Origin: Xenococcus sp. MO_188.B8
Lineage (GTDB): Bacteria > Cyanobacteriota > Cyanobacteriia > Cyanobacteriales > Xenococcaceae
Length of the DNA stretch: 64,000 bases
Direction: 5' to 3'
NCBI GenBank assembly: GCA_030065615.1
Contig: JASJDR010000016.1
Coordinates: 1-64,000, forward strand
How positions within the stretch are numbered: position 1 is the first letter of the stretch; each line of letters opens with the position of its first letter. Of the stretch, positions 26,078 to 35,359 are shown in pieces. Both the position numbers and the translations under genes were made by a program. The notes under the pieces are model-generated. The model was not told the DNA's origin. It worked only from the letters and a program-made list of their open reading frames with translations, and did no database searches.

Positions 26078-27112
26078 ATGATCAACCGGGCTCCAGAAAT
26101 TAGTGCTGCTACTGAGTCTTTAGGAATTAAACCCATTAATTTAACAACTAAATTAAAGTTAATAATTGCTGCCAATTTAGAGAGAATATGGATATTTTTT
26201 AAGAGAGCTATTTATAAAATCGGCAAAATTCTCTACTCTATTGCTTTAGTGAAGCGGATTGTCGATCTGGCATACGAAGCAAAAGTAGCCCAATATCAAG
26301 CATCACTGCCAAAACTAGATACAGAAGACCAAATTATTTTAGAAGCTTTACAAAAAACTGGTACTTATAGTATTACTATTGAAGATTTACAACTCGAATC
26401 AACAGAATCCTTTCTTAGAAAAACTAGAGATTTAGTTAATTATCTGAAAAATATTCCTAGTGCAAATAAAAATTCTATAGATTTAGAACAAGATAAGTTT
26501 ACTGATCACCCTGAAATTTTTCTCTGGGGAATTGAACCAAGAATCCTGGATATTATTGAACATTATATTGGGCTACCTCTTTACTATCAGGGATATGCCT
26601 TGCGTCGAGATATCGTTACTGATACTTCCACCGATGCAGAATCTGTTCGAGCTTGGCATTTAGACGCAGAAGACCGTGCAATGATCAAAGTCATTATTTA
26701 TCTTAATGATGTTGGTTTAGATGGAGGTCATTATCAGTACGTATCTAAAGATTTAACTGAGGAAGCTATCAAAAAAATAAATTATAATTCAGGTTATCTT
26801 AGTGATCAAAAAATGGTGCATGTTATTCCTGAAAGATACTGGAATGGCTGTATTGGTAAACTTGGAACAGTAATTTTCACCGATCCTTCTAAGGTTTTTC
26901 ACCGGGCCAAACCACCAGAAAAAGAAGATAGATTCTCGATTTCTTTTTGCTACACTTCCAACAAACCTAAATATTATTGGAGTACTACAAGATTTCCTAA
27001 AAATTTATCAGAAATACGCAATAAACTAAATGAGAAGCAGCGTAATGTTTTGAGCAACAAAAACAAATTATTTGGTATTAAATTGGGCAGATCGAGATAT
27101 TCAAGTAAGTAA
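26078..27112 (+). CDS. Putative 2-oxoglutarate/Fe(II)-dependent oxygenase
   Basis: The 344-residue protein has a basic/helical N-terminal region (1-140) and a C-terminal double-stranded-beta-helix-like domain. The iron triad candidates are His194 and Asp196 (RAWHLDAEDRAMIKVIIYLNDVGLDGGHYQYV) and His275 (VFHRAKPPEKEDRFSISFCY). Arg285 is suited to binding the 2-oxoglutarate carboxylate. This spacing resembles phytanoyl-CoA-dioxygenase-like and related hydroxylases. The substrate is unknown. The unusual N-terminal extension may be a membrane-associated or docking segment. It converges with the 8-amino-7-oxononanoate synthase gene, 8 bp apart. Confidence 0.75.
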   Translation: MINRAPEISAATESLGIKPINLTTKLKLIIAANLERIWIFFKRAIYKIGKILYSIALVKRIVDLAYEAKVAQYQASLPKLDTEDQIILEALQKTGTYSITIEDLQLESTESFLRKTRDLVNYLKNIPSANKNSIDLEQDKFTDHPEIFLWGIEPRILDIIEHYIGLPLYYQGYALRRDIVTDTSTDAESVRAWHLDAEDRAMIKVIIYLNDVGLDGGHYQYVSKDLTEEAIKKINYNSGYLSDQKMVHVIPERYWNGCIGKLGTVIFTDPSKVFHRAKPPEKEDRFSISFCYTSNKPKYYWSTTRFPKNLSEIRNKLNEKQRNVLSNKNKLFGIKLGRSRYSSK

Positions 27113-27120
27113 GTTTGTCT

Positions 27121-28272
27121 TTAATGATCAATTCTCAATTTTTTAACTAAAGTCTCTAGGTGTTGTCTTTGATGAGTTGCCATTACAGATAGACGGATTC
27201 GACTTATAGGGACAGTGGGAGGGCGAATTGCGGGAGCAAAAATTCCTGCTTCTTGTAGTTGTTGAGATTTACTTAAAGCAGTTTCAGGACTATTTAACTT
27301 CAGACAGATAATCGGTGATTCTGAAGGTAACAAATCTTCTGAGGATAGTTGCTGTTTGAGATAAGCGACATTCTGCCAAAGCTGCTCTCTGCGTTCTGGC
27401 TCATCTTGAATAATTGCGATCGCAGCTAAGGCAGCAGCGGTATCAGCAGGAGATAAACCTGTGGTATAAATCCAGGTAGCAGACCGATTACGCAAGAAAT
27501 CAATCAAGTTGGCTTTGCCTGCAACATAGCCGCCCAAACTTCCTAAAGCTTTACTAAGAGTGCCGATTTGAATTAATTCTCGATTACTACAGTTAAAATA
27601 TTCTACACAACCTGCTCCTGTAGCTCCCATTACTCCTGTGGCATGGGCTTCATCCACTAACACCATCGCTTCATATTTGGTTGCCAGAGATAGCAATTCA
27701 GGTAGAGGTACGAGATCGCCATCCATACTAAAAACACTATCGGTAGTAATCAAACAGCGACGATAATTTGCCCGATATTCTTGCAATTTTTGGGCTAAAT
27801 CTGCCATATCACAGTGTAAATAGTCGATTGCTGTTGCTTGGGAGAGTCTAGCGCCGTTTTTTAAGCTAGAGTGATTATATTGATCGCCTAAAATTAAATC
27901 TTTCTTGCCAACTACCGCCGCAATTATTCCCAAATTTGCCAGATAACCCGAACTAAAGACTAGGGCATCTTCAGTTTGTTTCAAAGAAGCGATCGCTCGT
28001 TCTAATTGTCGATGTAGTTTACGATGTCCACTAAGGAGACGAGAGCCGGTGCTTCCTGTCCCAAATTTTTTAGTCGCTGCAACTGCGGCATCGATTAAGC
28101 GAGGATGTGCTGCTAAGCCTAAGTAGTCGTTACTTGCAAAGTTAATTACGCTGCGTCCTTCTAATTCAACTACTGCTCCAGGAAGACCAGAAATTTCTTT
28201 AACAGAACGATACCAGTTAGCACGATGAATAGTATCTAAGGATTTGTCTAGCCAACTGTATTCATTTAGCAT
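27121..28272 (-). CDS. bioF: 8-amino-7-oxononanoate synthase
   Basis: BioF condenses pimeloyl thioester with L-alanine to give 8-amino-7-oxononanoate, the first committed ring-building step of biotin synthesis, using pyridoxal phosphate. The 383-residue fold-type-I enzyme shows [34 protein letters not shown] and [16 protein letters not shown] (Asp that binds the PLP ring nitrogen). The PLP lysine is in [16 protein letters not shown]. Related alpha-oxoamine synthases share these motifs, so another acyl donor is not excluded. No other bio genes are adjacent. Confidence 0.85.
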   Translation of the reverse strand: MLNEYSWLDKSLDTIHRANWYRSVKEISGLPGAVVELEGRSVINFASNDYLGLAAHPRLIDAAVAATKKFGTGSTGSRLLSGHRKLHRQLERAIASLKQTEDALVFSSGYLANLGIIAAVVGKKDLILGDQYNHSSLKNGARLSQATAIDYLHCDMADLAQKLQEYRANYRRCLITTDSVFSMDGDLVPLPELLSLATKYEAMVLVDEAHATGVMGATGAGCVEYFNCSNRELIQIGTLSKALGSLGGYVAGKANLIDFLRNRSATWIYTTGLSPADTAAALAAIAIIQDEPERREQLWQNVAYLKQQLSSEDLLPSESPIICLKLNSPETALSKSQQLQEAGIFAPAIRPPTVPISRIRLSVMATHQRQHLETLVKKLRIDH

Positions 28273-28601
28273 TTACCATTGAACATTATTTGTTCTTCTT
28301 AAGTTATCGATAAGTTATCGATGAAATACAAAATTCTTATTGGGAAGCACCCCAAAACCCTGCCGTACATTTTAACTAGGACACCAATTGAGTAATCAAG
28401 AGCAATCATTAATTGAGAGGTATACAGACTTTTGATATGCGCTTGCGCTTGCGCTTGCGAAGCTCCGGGATGGGGGCTTTCAGTGATTGATGAATTCGTA
28501 TCACTAGTTAATCCTGTTTTATTTGAGCCCCCATCCCCGCCCGAAGGGTCTGCTCTACCCGAAGGGGCAGCGGTATCCTTTAGGACTTCTGCGCAGCATT
28601 A
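28273..28601. other. Intergenic repeat cluster upstream of bioF
   Basis: The gap holds the 45-bp dispersed repeat (28376-28420), a four-copy GCGCTT-type hexamer run (about 28438-28460) and a 12-bp inverted repeat GGGATGGGGGCT (28467-28478) with AGCCCCCATCCC (28526-28537). It also holds AGCGGTATCCTTTAGGACT (28569-28587). A 61-codon open frame over this DNA is a by-product of the repeats. Confidence 0.6.
28376..28420 (+). repeat. 45-bp dispersed repeat, copy 1
   Basis: It matches 38234-38278 at 41 of 45 positions by my count, starting CTAGGACA and ending TTAATTGAGAGG. Both copies lie in intergenic DNA rich in other repeats. Confidence 0.8.
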
Positions 28602-28901
28602 CTACATATTCTGTTGAAACTCTTCGAGTAAATCCATGAGATCTACTTCACATTTCATGGGTAAAAGATCTAGTAAAGGAAGAGATTTTTTGCCGCCGCC
28701 AATTTTGACGGGGATGTCCTGCAAAATTGCTACTACAGCATCCTCGTTAACAGCATTATCTTCCAATAAAGGATATAGTCTTTTTGCTAATTCAGTGTTT
28801 AAATGAGCTTCTGCAAGAAATAGATGCCATTTGGCGATATCTAGGTAAATATTTTCGCCAATTTCGGCTGCCAAAGCTTCAATATCTTGAGTACTAGCCA
28901 T
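28602..28901 (-). CDS. DUF3181 family protein
   Basis: The 99-residue acidic cyanobacterial protein fits the DUF3181 pattern: IEALAAEIGENIYLDIAKWHLFLAEAHL, then LAKRLYPLL, then VVAILQDIPVKIGGGKKSLPLLDLLP. It looks soluble and mostly helical. It overlaps the upstream 2TM gene by 8 bp, so both are on one message. The function is unknown. The family's restriction to phototrophs is from memory. Confidence 0.75.
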   Translation of the reverse strand: MASTQDIEALAAEIGENIYLDIAKWHLFLAEAHLNTELAKRLYPLLEDNAVNEDAVVAILQDIPVKIGGGKKSLPLLDLLPMKCEVDLMDLLEEFQQNM

Positions 28902-29151
28902 TGGTTTCTACCGACGAATAATCTGCGATCGCTAAAATGTAAATAAAATGCAATAATAAAATAACAACCCAAACTCCTGCGATCCAGAGTCTCCAAGACC
29001 AATGGGCGTTTTTGATAATATCAACAAACCACATTCCAGAGTTGACCGCAGCAAACAAGGCTACATGAACAGCAAAATTGATGCGATCTTCTAGACGACG
29101 CAATGCAGGGTCATTTTTAGGGTCTGGTTTTCGGGGCCAACGAGGAGGCAT
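28894..29151 (-). CDS. Small 2TM-domain membrane protein
   Basis: The 85-residue protein has a basic Pro-rich N-terminus (PPRWPRKPDPKNDPALRRLEDRINFAVHV) followed by two membrane segments (about 28-48 and 53-74) joined by the short loop NAHWSW. This is the shape of the '2TM domain' family. It overlaps the DUF3181 gene by 8 bp, indicating coupled translation. The function is unknown. Confidence 0.7.
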   Translation of the reverse strand: MPPRWPRKPDPKNDPALRRLEDRINFAVHVALFAAVNSGMWFVDIIKNAHWSWRLWIAGVWVVILLLHFIYILAIADYSSVETNG

Positions 29152-29284
29152 AGAGATTAAGGTCTAATTGTTTAACATAAAGGTAGTCAATCAATTTTTA
29201 TTATATCGGTTGCGAGTTGTTTTAAGACTTATTTTAGCGAGACAAGATCTCGAAAGTGTCGGCAAAGTAGACATCTGAAAATTT

Positions 29285-30706
29285 CTAGATTTTTTGATAC
29301 AGTTCCTTAAATTTCCGTTGTTGTACTTTGTGATCGACAATTGGCTGGGGATAATTACAACGATATCTTTCTAAATCTGGTATTTTTCCTGTAACTAAAT
29401 ATTCGGTATCAATAGAACTGATTTCTGGTAACCATTGCCGAATATATTCTGCTTCTGAGTCAAATTTTTGAGCTTGGGAAGCGGGATTAAAAATGCGTAA
29501 TGGCTTGGGATCCATGCCACTAGAAGCGCTCCATTGCCAACCACCATTATTCGCCGCCAGATCTCCGTCAAACAAGGTTTGCATAAAATATTTTTCTCCC
29601 CATCGCCAATCAATAATCAAATCTTTGGTCAAAAAACTGGCAACGATCATCCGACAACGGTTATGCATCCAACCTGTTTCGTTTAACTGTCTCATGGCGG
29701 CATCTACAATGGGATATCCTGTTTTTCCCTGACACCAAGCTTGAAACTGTTCGAGGTTATTCTCCCAGGGAAAATTCTTAAACGCTGGACGATATGGACC
29801 TTGTTCTAATTCAGGAAAATAGTAGAGACAATGTTGATAAAATTCTCGCCAGGCTAGTTCTTTTTGCCAAGTAATAATATTATTGCTCGCTTCTTCACTA
29901 ACACAATTTTCTAAGGCTTTAATGCTAGCTTGCCAGATGGTACGAATCGAAATTGCGCCAAACTTTAAGGCTGCACTAAGTTGGGATGTACCTTCATTAA
30001 AGGGAAAGTTCCGTTGTTCATCATATTGATAAATAGCAGAGTCACAAAAGGCTGCTAGCCTCTTTTGGGCTGCGGTTTCGCCAGGAGCAAGTAATAAAGG
30101 GTTTTTCCAGATATAGCCTAAATCTTCAGCCGTGGGTAATTCGATAACATGGGTTTGCTCAGCTATGGTGATTTCTTTTGGGGTTAAGCCTTCTAAATTA
30201 TTGGGAGGTTGAGAAATAATAGGTTTGGTTTGTTGACTCCAGTTGCGCCAGAAGGGAGTATAAACTTTGTAGGGTTGCTCGGATTTGGTTAAGACAGCTC
30301 CTGGTCGGTGTAAGAGTTGATCCCAGAAATTTTCTACGGCAATGCCTTGTTCTTTCAAAGCTATGGTAACTTCACGATCGCGTTTTTGTGCATAGGGTTC
30401 TACATCTAAGTTCCAATATACTGCTGTGGCATTTAATGCCGTAGCGAGTTGGGAAATTGCTTGGGAAGGTTTTCCTTGGGTGATTAATAATTGACTTCCT
30501 GCAGTTGTATAGCGTTGGGAGAGTTCTTGTAAACAACCGATCATATATTTCATTCTGGCCGGTGCGATGTCATCTCTCCTGAGAATATCGCGATCCAGAC
30601 AAAATATGCCTACAACTTTAGGTGTTTGCCCTCTTGCTGCTGTTAAACCTAGATTATCGGTAATCCGCAGATCTCGTCGATGCCAGAATAAAATTAAATC
30701 GGACAT
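29285..30706 (-). CDS. phrA: Deoxyribodipyrimidine photolyase (class I CPD type)
   Basis: The 473-residue protein has the N-terminal antenna Rossmann domain ([18 protein letters not shown]) and the C-terminal FAD domain. FAD-domain landmarks are [71 protein letters not shown] and [21 protein letters not shown]. It repairs UV-induced cyclobutane pyrimidine dimers with blue light. The NN-GWQW-STG-like segment and the conserved Trp triad region fit a photolyase rather than a plant-type cryptochrome. The antenna is probably 8-HDF, as in other cyanobacteria, but that is inferred. Confidence 0.92.
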   Translation of the reverse strand: MSDLILFWHRRDLRITDNLGLTAARGQTPKVVGIFCLDRDILRRDDIAPARMKYMIGCLQELSQRYTTAGSQLLITQGKPSQAISQLATALNATAVYWNLDVEPYAQKRDREVTIALKEQGIAVENFWDQLLHRPGAVLTKSEQPYKVYTPFWRNWSQQTKPIISQPPNNLEGLTPKEITIAEQTHVIELPTAEDLGYIWKNPLLLAPGETAAQKRLAAFCDSAIYQYDEQRNFPFNEGTSQLSAALKFGAISIRTIWQASIKALENCVSEEASNNIITWQKELAWREFYQHCLYYFPELEQGPYRPAFKNFPWENNLEQFQAWCQGKTGYPIVDAAMRQLNETGWMHNRCRMIVASFLTKDLIIDWRWGEKYFMQTLFDGDLAANNGGWQWSASSGMDPKPLRIFNPASQAQKFDSEAEYIRQWLPEISSIDTEYLVTGKIPDLERYRCNYPQPIVDHKVQQRKFKELYQKI

Positions 30707-30887
30707 TAACTTTTTAGTATATTTTTACTAGATTATTTTATAACAATACCTCTTATAAGGATGAGGGCGAAGGAAAGCTCAGAATCGTGATACTCAAAGC
30801 TTAGATCTTGTATCCTAATAGTATTGAGGGATCATGACGATTCGGTCTGAACTCAATCCATTGTATCTGAAAGAAAATAAATAGATT

Positions 30888-31124
30888 ATGACATTAGCAT
30901 TAACTACAGATAATGTAGAAACCGTCTTAGATGAATTACGCCCTTATTTAATGGCGGATGGCGGAAATGTAGAGTTGGTTGATATTGAAGGGCCAATAGT
31001 TAAATTAAAACTACAAGGGGCTTGTGGTTCTTGTCCTAGTTCTACCATGACATTAAAAATGGGGATTGAACGCCGTTTACGGGAGAAAATTCCTGAAATT
31101 GCGGAAGTCGAACAAGCTTTTTAA
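30888..31124 (+). CDS. NifU-like iron-sulfur scaffold (Nfu)
   Basis: The 78-residue protein is a lone NifU C-terminal domain. [23 protein letters not shown] is followed by the cluster-binding CGSCPSS motif (C-x-x-C in [21 protein letters not shown]). Such proteins carry Fe-S clusters to photosystem I and other targets in cyanobacteria and plastids. The full length fits the stand-alone Nfu proteins (about 75-80 residues). It is transcribed divergently from the photolyase gene across a 180-bp gap. A HIP1-paired hairpin follows the stop. Confidence 0.93.
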   Translation: MTLALTTDNVETVLDELRPYLMADGGNVELVDIEGPIVKLKLQGACGSCPSSTMTLKMGIERRLREKIPEIAEVEQAF

Positions 31125-31140
31125 GCATCAATGCTCATAG

Positions 31141-31175
31141 GCGATCGCTAATTAATTGTTTATCTTAGCGATCGC
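31141..31175. repeat. HIP1-paired hairpin downstream of the Nfu gene
   Basis: GCGATCGCTAA (31141-31151) pairs perfectly with TTAGCGATCGC (31165-31175) across a 13-nt loop, about 16 nt after the Nfu stop. Both arms carry HIP1. It likely serves as a 3' stabiliser or terminator. Confidence 0.65.
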
Positions 31176-31225
31176 TTAATGCCTCCCTTAGCGGGACAGT
31201 TGTTTTGATTTTGATAATATTTTTG

Positions 31226-31579
31226 ATGAACCCTGAATTACCAGATACTAGTTATCGAGAATTTCTGCTATTGATATTGCGAAAACGTAAGCGGTTTCGG
31301 GTTACGGGTAAATCGATGCAACCTCTGTTAGAACCAGGAGAAGAAATTTTAATTAATCCTAATGCCTATTTACAATCTCTGCCACAAGTTAACGATATAG
31401 TAGTAGTGACTCATCCTAATAAACCAAACCTCAAAATTGTCAAAAGAATTGTCGAAATTAGAAAAAATAATACTTATTTTATTCAAGGAGATAATTTACG
31501 ACAAAGCACAGACAGTAGAAGTTTCGGTACTGTAAACTTCAATCTTATCCGAGGAAAAGTCACCAATCGCTTTGGTTAA
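31226..31579 (+). CDS. sodX: S26-type peptidase, nickel-SOD maturation protease-like
   Basis: The 117-residue peptidase has the type-I signal-peptidase serine box RVTGKSMQPLLEPGEEILIN and the lysine region IVKRIVEI, then YFIQGDN and S(T)DSR(S)FG, the last two conserved blocks of S26. No membrane anchor is seen. The short, anchorless form is the one called nickel-type superoxide-dismutase maturation protease, which trims the SodN propeptide so that His1 can bind Ni. I chose ATG 31226; an in-frame TTG at 31205 would add seven hydrophobic residues. No sodN gene is in this window, so the partner assignment is by family. Confidence 0.7.
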   Translation: MNPELPDTSYREFLLLILRKRKRFRVTGKSMQPLLEPGEEILINPNAYLQSLPQVNDIVVVTHPNKPNLKIVKRIVEIRKNNTYFIQGDNLRQSTDSRSFGTVNFNLIRGKVTNRFG

Positions 31580-31715
31580 TTAACAAAAAGTAAATACTAC
31601 AAAATCGCAAGCAGTTTAACTCTGGGTGTTTTCGTAATCCAAAAATTTAAAATAGGAGGGTCAAGATTGTTTTATGCTGAAGTTAGGTCACGTTTAAAAT
31701 TAAAAACTTAATATT

Positions 31716-32318
31716 TTGATGGATAAAATCTTGGACGCAAAGGAATTTTTTCAACTCAGTGCTGGACAATGGCGATCGCAAAGAACAACTCATCATCTTC
31801 CCTTTAGAAGAGCCGAAAGTGGCAACTCCGACATTAACGTAGAATTCTTAGAAGCAGAAGAATCCCAAATTAGAGAAATTTGCGCCATGCACGATATGGA
31901 TCACAATCTGGCGATCGGTGGTGCATTTGTCACCTGGGACGGTTCAATGGCCTGGGACAAAGAGAATGAAGATCATCAAGGTAGCACCGTCTTTGCGCTA
32001 ATTCCCGAAGACAATAATCTCAGAAAAGGCAAATTACTAAGAGAAAGAGGTTATGCCGAAATTGTTCCCGTAGCTGGACAATATGAGATGGACGAAGAAG
32101 ACGGTTTAATTTTAATTACAGAATATGAGACTATGAGCATTATTGAACGTTTTTGGTTTATCAATCCCAATTTACGTCTACGCAGTAGTACAGTGAAAAG
32201 ATTTGGTGGTTTTAATACAGCTACCTTCTGTGCTGAATCTCGTGTGGTAAACAATATTGCTAGCACTATGGCATCAGAAGCAGCCCTACAAAATAACTAC
32301 GCTCTTACGGGGTGGTAA
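31716..32318 (+). CDS. CpcS/CpeS-family phycobiliprotein lyase
   Basis: The 200-residue protein matches the S-type lyases that attach phycocyanobilin to Cys84-type sites of phycobiliproteins. Blocks include EFFQLSAGQWRSQRTTHHLPFRRAESG, GGAFVTWDGSMAWDKENE, KLLRERGYAEIVPVAGQY and LILITEYETMSIIERFWFINPNLRLRSSTVKRFGGFNTATFCAESR. S-type lyases are lipocalin-like beta barrels. In some strains two paralogues (CpcS and CpcU) act as a pair. I cannot tell which this is without a comparison, so the symbol is left blank. A cpcG linker gene follows 160 bp downstream on the same strand. Confidence 0.88.
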   Translation: MMDKILDAKEFFQLSAGQWRSQRTTHHLPFRRAESGNSDINVEFLEAEESQIREICAMHDMDHNLAIGGAFVTWDGSMAWDKENEDHQGSTVFALIPEDNNLRKGKLLRERGYAEIVPVAGQYEMDEEDGLILITEYETMSIIERFWFINPNLRLRSSTVKRFGGFNTATFCAESRVVNNIASTMASEAALQNNYALTGW

Positions 32319-32478
32319 AGCTATTGGTTACAAATCTTAAAAAAAGTCAGCCCCAAGTAATGCTTTCAAAGCTAAAAATCTGTAATATTTTGTAACTATC
32401 CTTAATTTAAAGTACCTCTCTAACGTATTATTGGGATTAATAATTTTAATATTTCGCAAGATTTAGGGAGGTCTTGAC

Positions 32479-33234
32479 TTGTCTATTCCTCTTCTAGGCT
32501 ACGCACCAAAGACAATTAACGCTCGTATTAATGGATATGAGGTTGGAGGTGACGATCAGCCTAAGATTTACTCAGCAGAAAATCTACCTTCCCCTGGAGA
32601 CATGGGAAATCTGATAGAAGCTGCCTACCGTCAAATTTTCTTCCATGTTTTTAAATCAGATCGTGAGCCATTTTTAGAGTCTCAACTTCGTAATGGTCAA
32701 ATCACCGTGAGAGACTTTATTCGAGGCTTATTGCTTTCAGATACTTATAAACGTACTTTTTACGGCTTCAACAGTAATTACCGTTTTGTTGAGCAATGTG
32801 TACAAAGAGTATTAGGAAGAGATGTTTACGGTGAGGACGAAAAGATAGCTTGGTCTATTGTTGTAGGTTCTAAAGGTTTAGAAGCCTTTATTGATGATCT
32901 TCTCGATAGTGATGAATACCTCGATAATTTTGGTTTTGATACTGTTCCCTATCAGCGCCGTCGAGTATTGCCTGGTCGCGATCGCGGAGAAATTCCCTTT
33001 AATATCCAGTCTCCTCGTTACGATGCTTACTATCGTAAGGTTTTCGGTTTTCCTTCTGGTACATGGACTGGCTCAGTTCGTCGTTTTGTTCCTCAAGAGC
33101 AAAAACCCAAAGTGGGAGATCCCGCACTCTATATGGATATGGTACGCAGTTTAAAAAGAAGAGCCATTACTGGGTCTCCAACGGCTGCTAGTAATATCGA
33201 TATGAGCAAAGTTCCTTATCGCAGAACCGCGTAG
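32479..33234 (+). CDS. cpcG: Phycobilisome rod-core linker (CpcG)
   Basis: CpcG joins a phycocyanin rod to the allophycocyanin core. The 251-residue protein starts SIPLLGYAP, as typical CpcG proteins do, and holds a phycobilisome linker-polypeptide domain (about residues 20-190): [84 protein letters not shown]. The start is TTG 32479, preceded by AGGGAGG (32465-32471) with 7-nt spacing, which fixes it. The C-terminal tail ([19 protein letters not shown]) is typical of core-binding CpcG1-type linkers, not the membrane-anchored CpcG2/CpcL type, as no C-terminal transmembrane segment is seen. Confidence 0.92.
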   Translation: MSIPLLGYAPKTINARINGYEVGGDDQPKIYSAENLPSPGDMGNLIEAAYRQIFFHVFKSDREPFLESQLRNGQITVRDFIRGLLLSDTYKRTFYGFNSNYRFVEQCVQRVLGRDVYGEDEKIAWSIVVGSKGLEAFIDDLLDSDEYLDNFGFDTVPYQRRRVLPGRDRGEIPFNIQSPRYDAYYRKVFGFPSGTWTGSVRRFVPQEQKPKVGDPALYMDMVRSLKRRAITGSPTAASNIDMSKVPYRRTA

Positions 33235-33413
33235 TAACTTTTGCTTGGTTAAATTTGCAATTAGATCTTAGGGGGCGTTGTGAATTTGCATCGTAGTTTA
33301 GTTATCTTAACTAGATTACTGTGTGAATTTGCTACCCCTCTTTGTCATTGAGTAAATTGTAGACATTCTACTTAATCAAATTTTTACATTCAAGAGACAA
33401 ATAAAATCCTAGA

Positions 33414-33434
33414 AGGGGCAAAGCTTGCGCCCCT
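33414..33434. repeat. AGGGGC/GCCCCT hairpin between cpcG and the coiled-coil gene
   Basis: AGGGGC (33414-33419) pairs with GCCCCT (33429-33434) around AAGCTT. It resembles the GTAGGGGCGAAC palindrome family, sharing AGGGGC and GCCCCTAC. It lies between convergent genes and could terminate both. Confidence 0.55.
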
Positions 33435-33486
33435 ACACAAAATCTTTTTCCATTAAAATCGGTATTGATTGGCCTAAAAATGCTCT

Positions 33487-33849
33487 CTAATTTTTGGATT
33501 GGCGTATTTGCTCTAATTCTCTTCTCAGAGCAATAATTTCATCAGTTAATTGTTGTAAATCAGACGTGGTACTTACTTTAGAAACGGCAGTAGAGCTTTG
33601 TGTTCCTTGATTATTGACTCCTGAACTTTGTCTGTCAAATAAACTATCCAAAAACTTTCTAGCTTCTTGCTCAGTGACTTCTCCTTTTTCCGACCATTCT
33701 TGGGTTTTTTGGCTGAGATCTGCCTGCATTTGAGACAATAGTTCGGTTCTCTTTTGGGGATTTTGTACTGTTTCTACTAGGGAAGTGGCTGCCCCTACAG
33801 TGATGCGCAAGCCTTGTTGAGCAATTTGTAACAGATTATTATTGTCCAT
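33487..33849 (-). CDS. Small helical (phasin-like) protein of unknown function
   Basis: The 120-residue protein begins MDNNNLLQIAQQGLRITVGAATSLVETVQNP, a pattern of amphipathic helices. A Gln/Ser-rich linker (74-90) is followed by the short coiled coil LQQLTDEIIALRRELEQIRQ (about 95-115). The first half has the TVGAATSLVETVQNPQKR region found in small cyanobacterial proteins I recall as phasin-like. I do not assign a function. It converges with cpcG, with the AGGGGC hairpin between them. Confidence 0.6.
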   Translation of the reverse strand: MDNNNLLQIAQQGLRITVGAATSLVETVQNPQKRTELLSQMQADLSQKTQEWSEKGEVTEQEARKFLDSLFDRQSSGVNNQGTQSSTAVSKVSTTSDLQQLTDEIIALRRELEQIRQSKN

Positions 33850-34067
33850 TATCTTAAAGTTGGTGCCTAGGGTATATCTTGAATTAAATAAAATTGGTAA
33901 TTACCTTAAATATAAACATTAGTTTCTAGGGTGAATCTATTTTTTTGCCTTTTTTTGTTTTAAAACTTAATACACCTAACTACCATTAGCTTTTTTTGGC
34001 AAATAACCTTTCCTGATTACCTCCAGAATCGATACCATAAGTTGGTAGGGTTACGAATAACTAGGGC

Positions 34068-35228
34068 ATGGAACTCGATTTTTTTCTGATTGCTAGTTTA
34101 GGATTTTTTGGTAGCTTTGGTCATTGTGCAGGGATGTGTGGCCCTTTAGCGGTATCCTTTTCCCTGTCACGTCATAATCAAGGAAAATGGTTAAGCAGTT
34201 TCTTGTTCCATTTCTTACTAAATCTTGGTCGAATTATCAGTTATGGATTGGTAGGCATGGCTTTAGGAAGCTTTGGTTCCTTGCTATTTACCGCCAAATT
34301 AAAGCAAATTATGGGTATGGCAATGGGTTTATTGCTGATTTGGCTAGGAATAACCCGAATCAACCCCAATTTACTTCCTAGTATGCCCATTATTCATCCC
34401 TTGCAAGGCAAATTGCATCAAAGTTTAGGTGCCGCCATGAGTCAAGTTGCCAGTAAAGATCAATGGTGGACTCCGGCTGTGTTAGGGCTGTTTTGGGGCT
34501 TAATTCCCTGTGGTTTTCTCTATGTTGCCCAAATTACCGCCGCCGAAACAGGGAATATCTTATCTGGTGCGATGACAATGTTGGCTTTTGGTTTGGGAAC
34601 CATGCCTACTATGCTGACCTTAGGTATTTCGGCATCTCGTATTAGTGCAGATCGGCGTAGTCAGTTATTTCGTTTAGGAGGCTGGATTACGCTGATCATT
34701 GGGATTTTAACTGTGTTACGCACCGATGCCATGGTAGATTACACAGGACATAGCGCCTTAGCTCTACTCATCTTAGCTTTGATTGCTCGACCCATCAGCC
34801 ATTGGTGGTCTACTCCTTTAAAGTATCGTCGCGCTATAGGTGTAGGGGCTTATATTATTGCGATCGCGCATATGTTACGGATGGTAGATCATTCTCTCAA
34901 CTGGAATTGGCAAACCATAATGTTTATGATTCCGCAACATCGTTTAGGTTTAATTTTCGGGCTCACTGCTTTATTATTGCTGACTCCTGTAGCTTTAACT
35001 AGTACTAATCGCTGGCAAAAATCTCTAGGAAAATCTTGGCGAAAAATTCATTTATTATCTGTCCCTGCCTTAGTTTTAGCTACGATTCATGGCATCTGTA
35101 TTGGTTCCCATTATTTAGGAGAATTAAACGGTAGTTGGGAAAATCAGCTAAGAGCGATCGCGTTAGCTACAATTACTCTAGGAGTATTGGGTTTGCGATT
35201 ATTCAAGCCAGCAAGCTCATCTAGATAA
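34068..35228 (+). CDS. UreH_2 (DsbD/SafE-like) membrane protein fused to a ferric-reductase-like domain
   Basis: The 386-residue multi-pass protein has an N-terminal half (about 1-215) of the UreH_2/DsbD_2 kind, with the metal-associated motif HCAGMCGPLA (19-28) and the repeat feature FWGLIPCGFLYV. The C-terminal half (about 215-380) has four or more hydrophobic helices with histidine pairs: HSALALLILALIARPISH, AHMLRMVDH and HLLSVPALVLATIH (His-x12-His). This resembles ferric-reductase/YedZ-type heme-binding helices. Together this suggests a thiol/copper-handling or electron-transfer membrane protein, but the activity is inferred. It is the first gene of a plus-strand run that continues with hsp20 and psbA. 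Confidence 0.7.
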   Translation: MELDFFLIASLGFFGSFGHCAGMCGPLAVSFSLSRHNQGKWLSSFLFHFLLNLGRIISYGLVGMALGSFGSLLFTAKLKQIMGMAMGLLLIWLGITRINPNLLPSMPIIHPLQGKLHQSLGAAMSQVASKDQWWTPAVLGLFWGLIPCGFLYVAQITAAETGNILSGAMTMLAFGLGTMPTMLTLGISASRISADRRSQLFRLGGWITLIIGILTVLRTDAMVDYTGHSALALLILALIARPISHWWSTPLKYRRAIGVGAYIIAIAHMLRMVDHSLNWNWQTIMFMIPQHRLGLIFGLTALLLLTPVALTSTNRWQKSLGKSWRKIHLLSVPALVLATIHGICIGSHYLGELNGSWENQLRAIALATITLGVLGLRLFKPASSSR

Positions 35229-35359
35229 TATCTAGATATGATCTAAATTACATCTCAGGAGCGCCTAACCCGTTTCTTCACAAAATCTTCAAAATATTTT
35301 CTTATCTTATAGTTAGAGCCTCAAAGCATAAAAAAAATCTACAAGAATGGAGGTTGAGT

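Noticed and set aside
28432-28617. 61-codon frame with a CACACACEAP start
   Set aside because: Encoded by a GCGCTT hexamer run and an inverted repeat; low-complexity and without a ribosome binding site.
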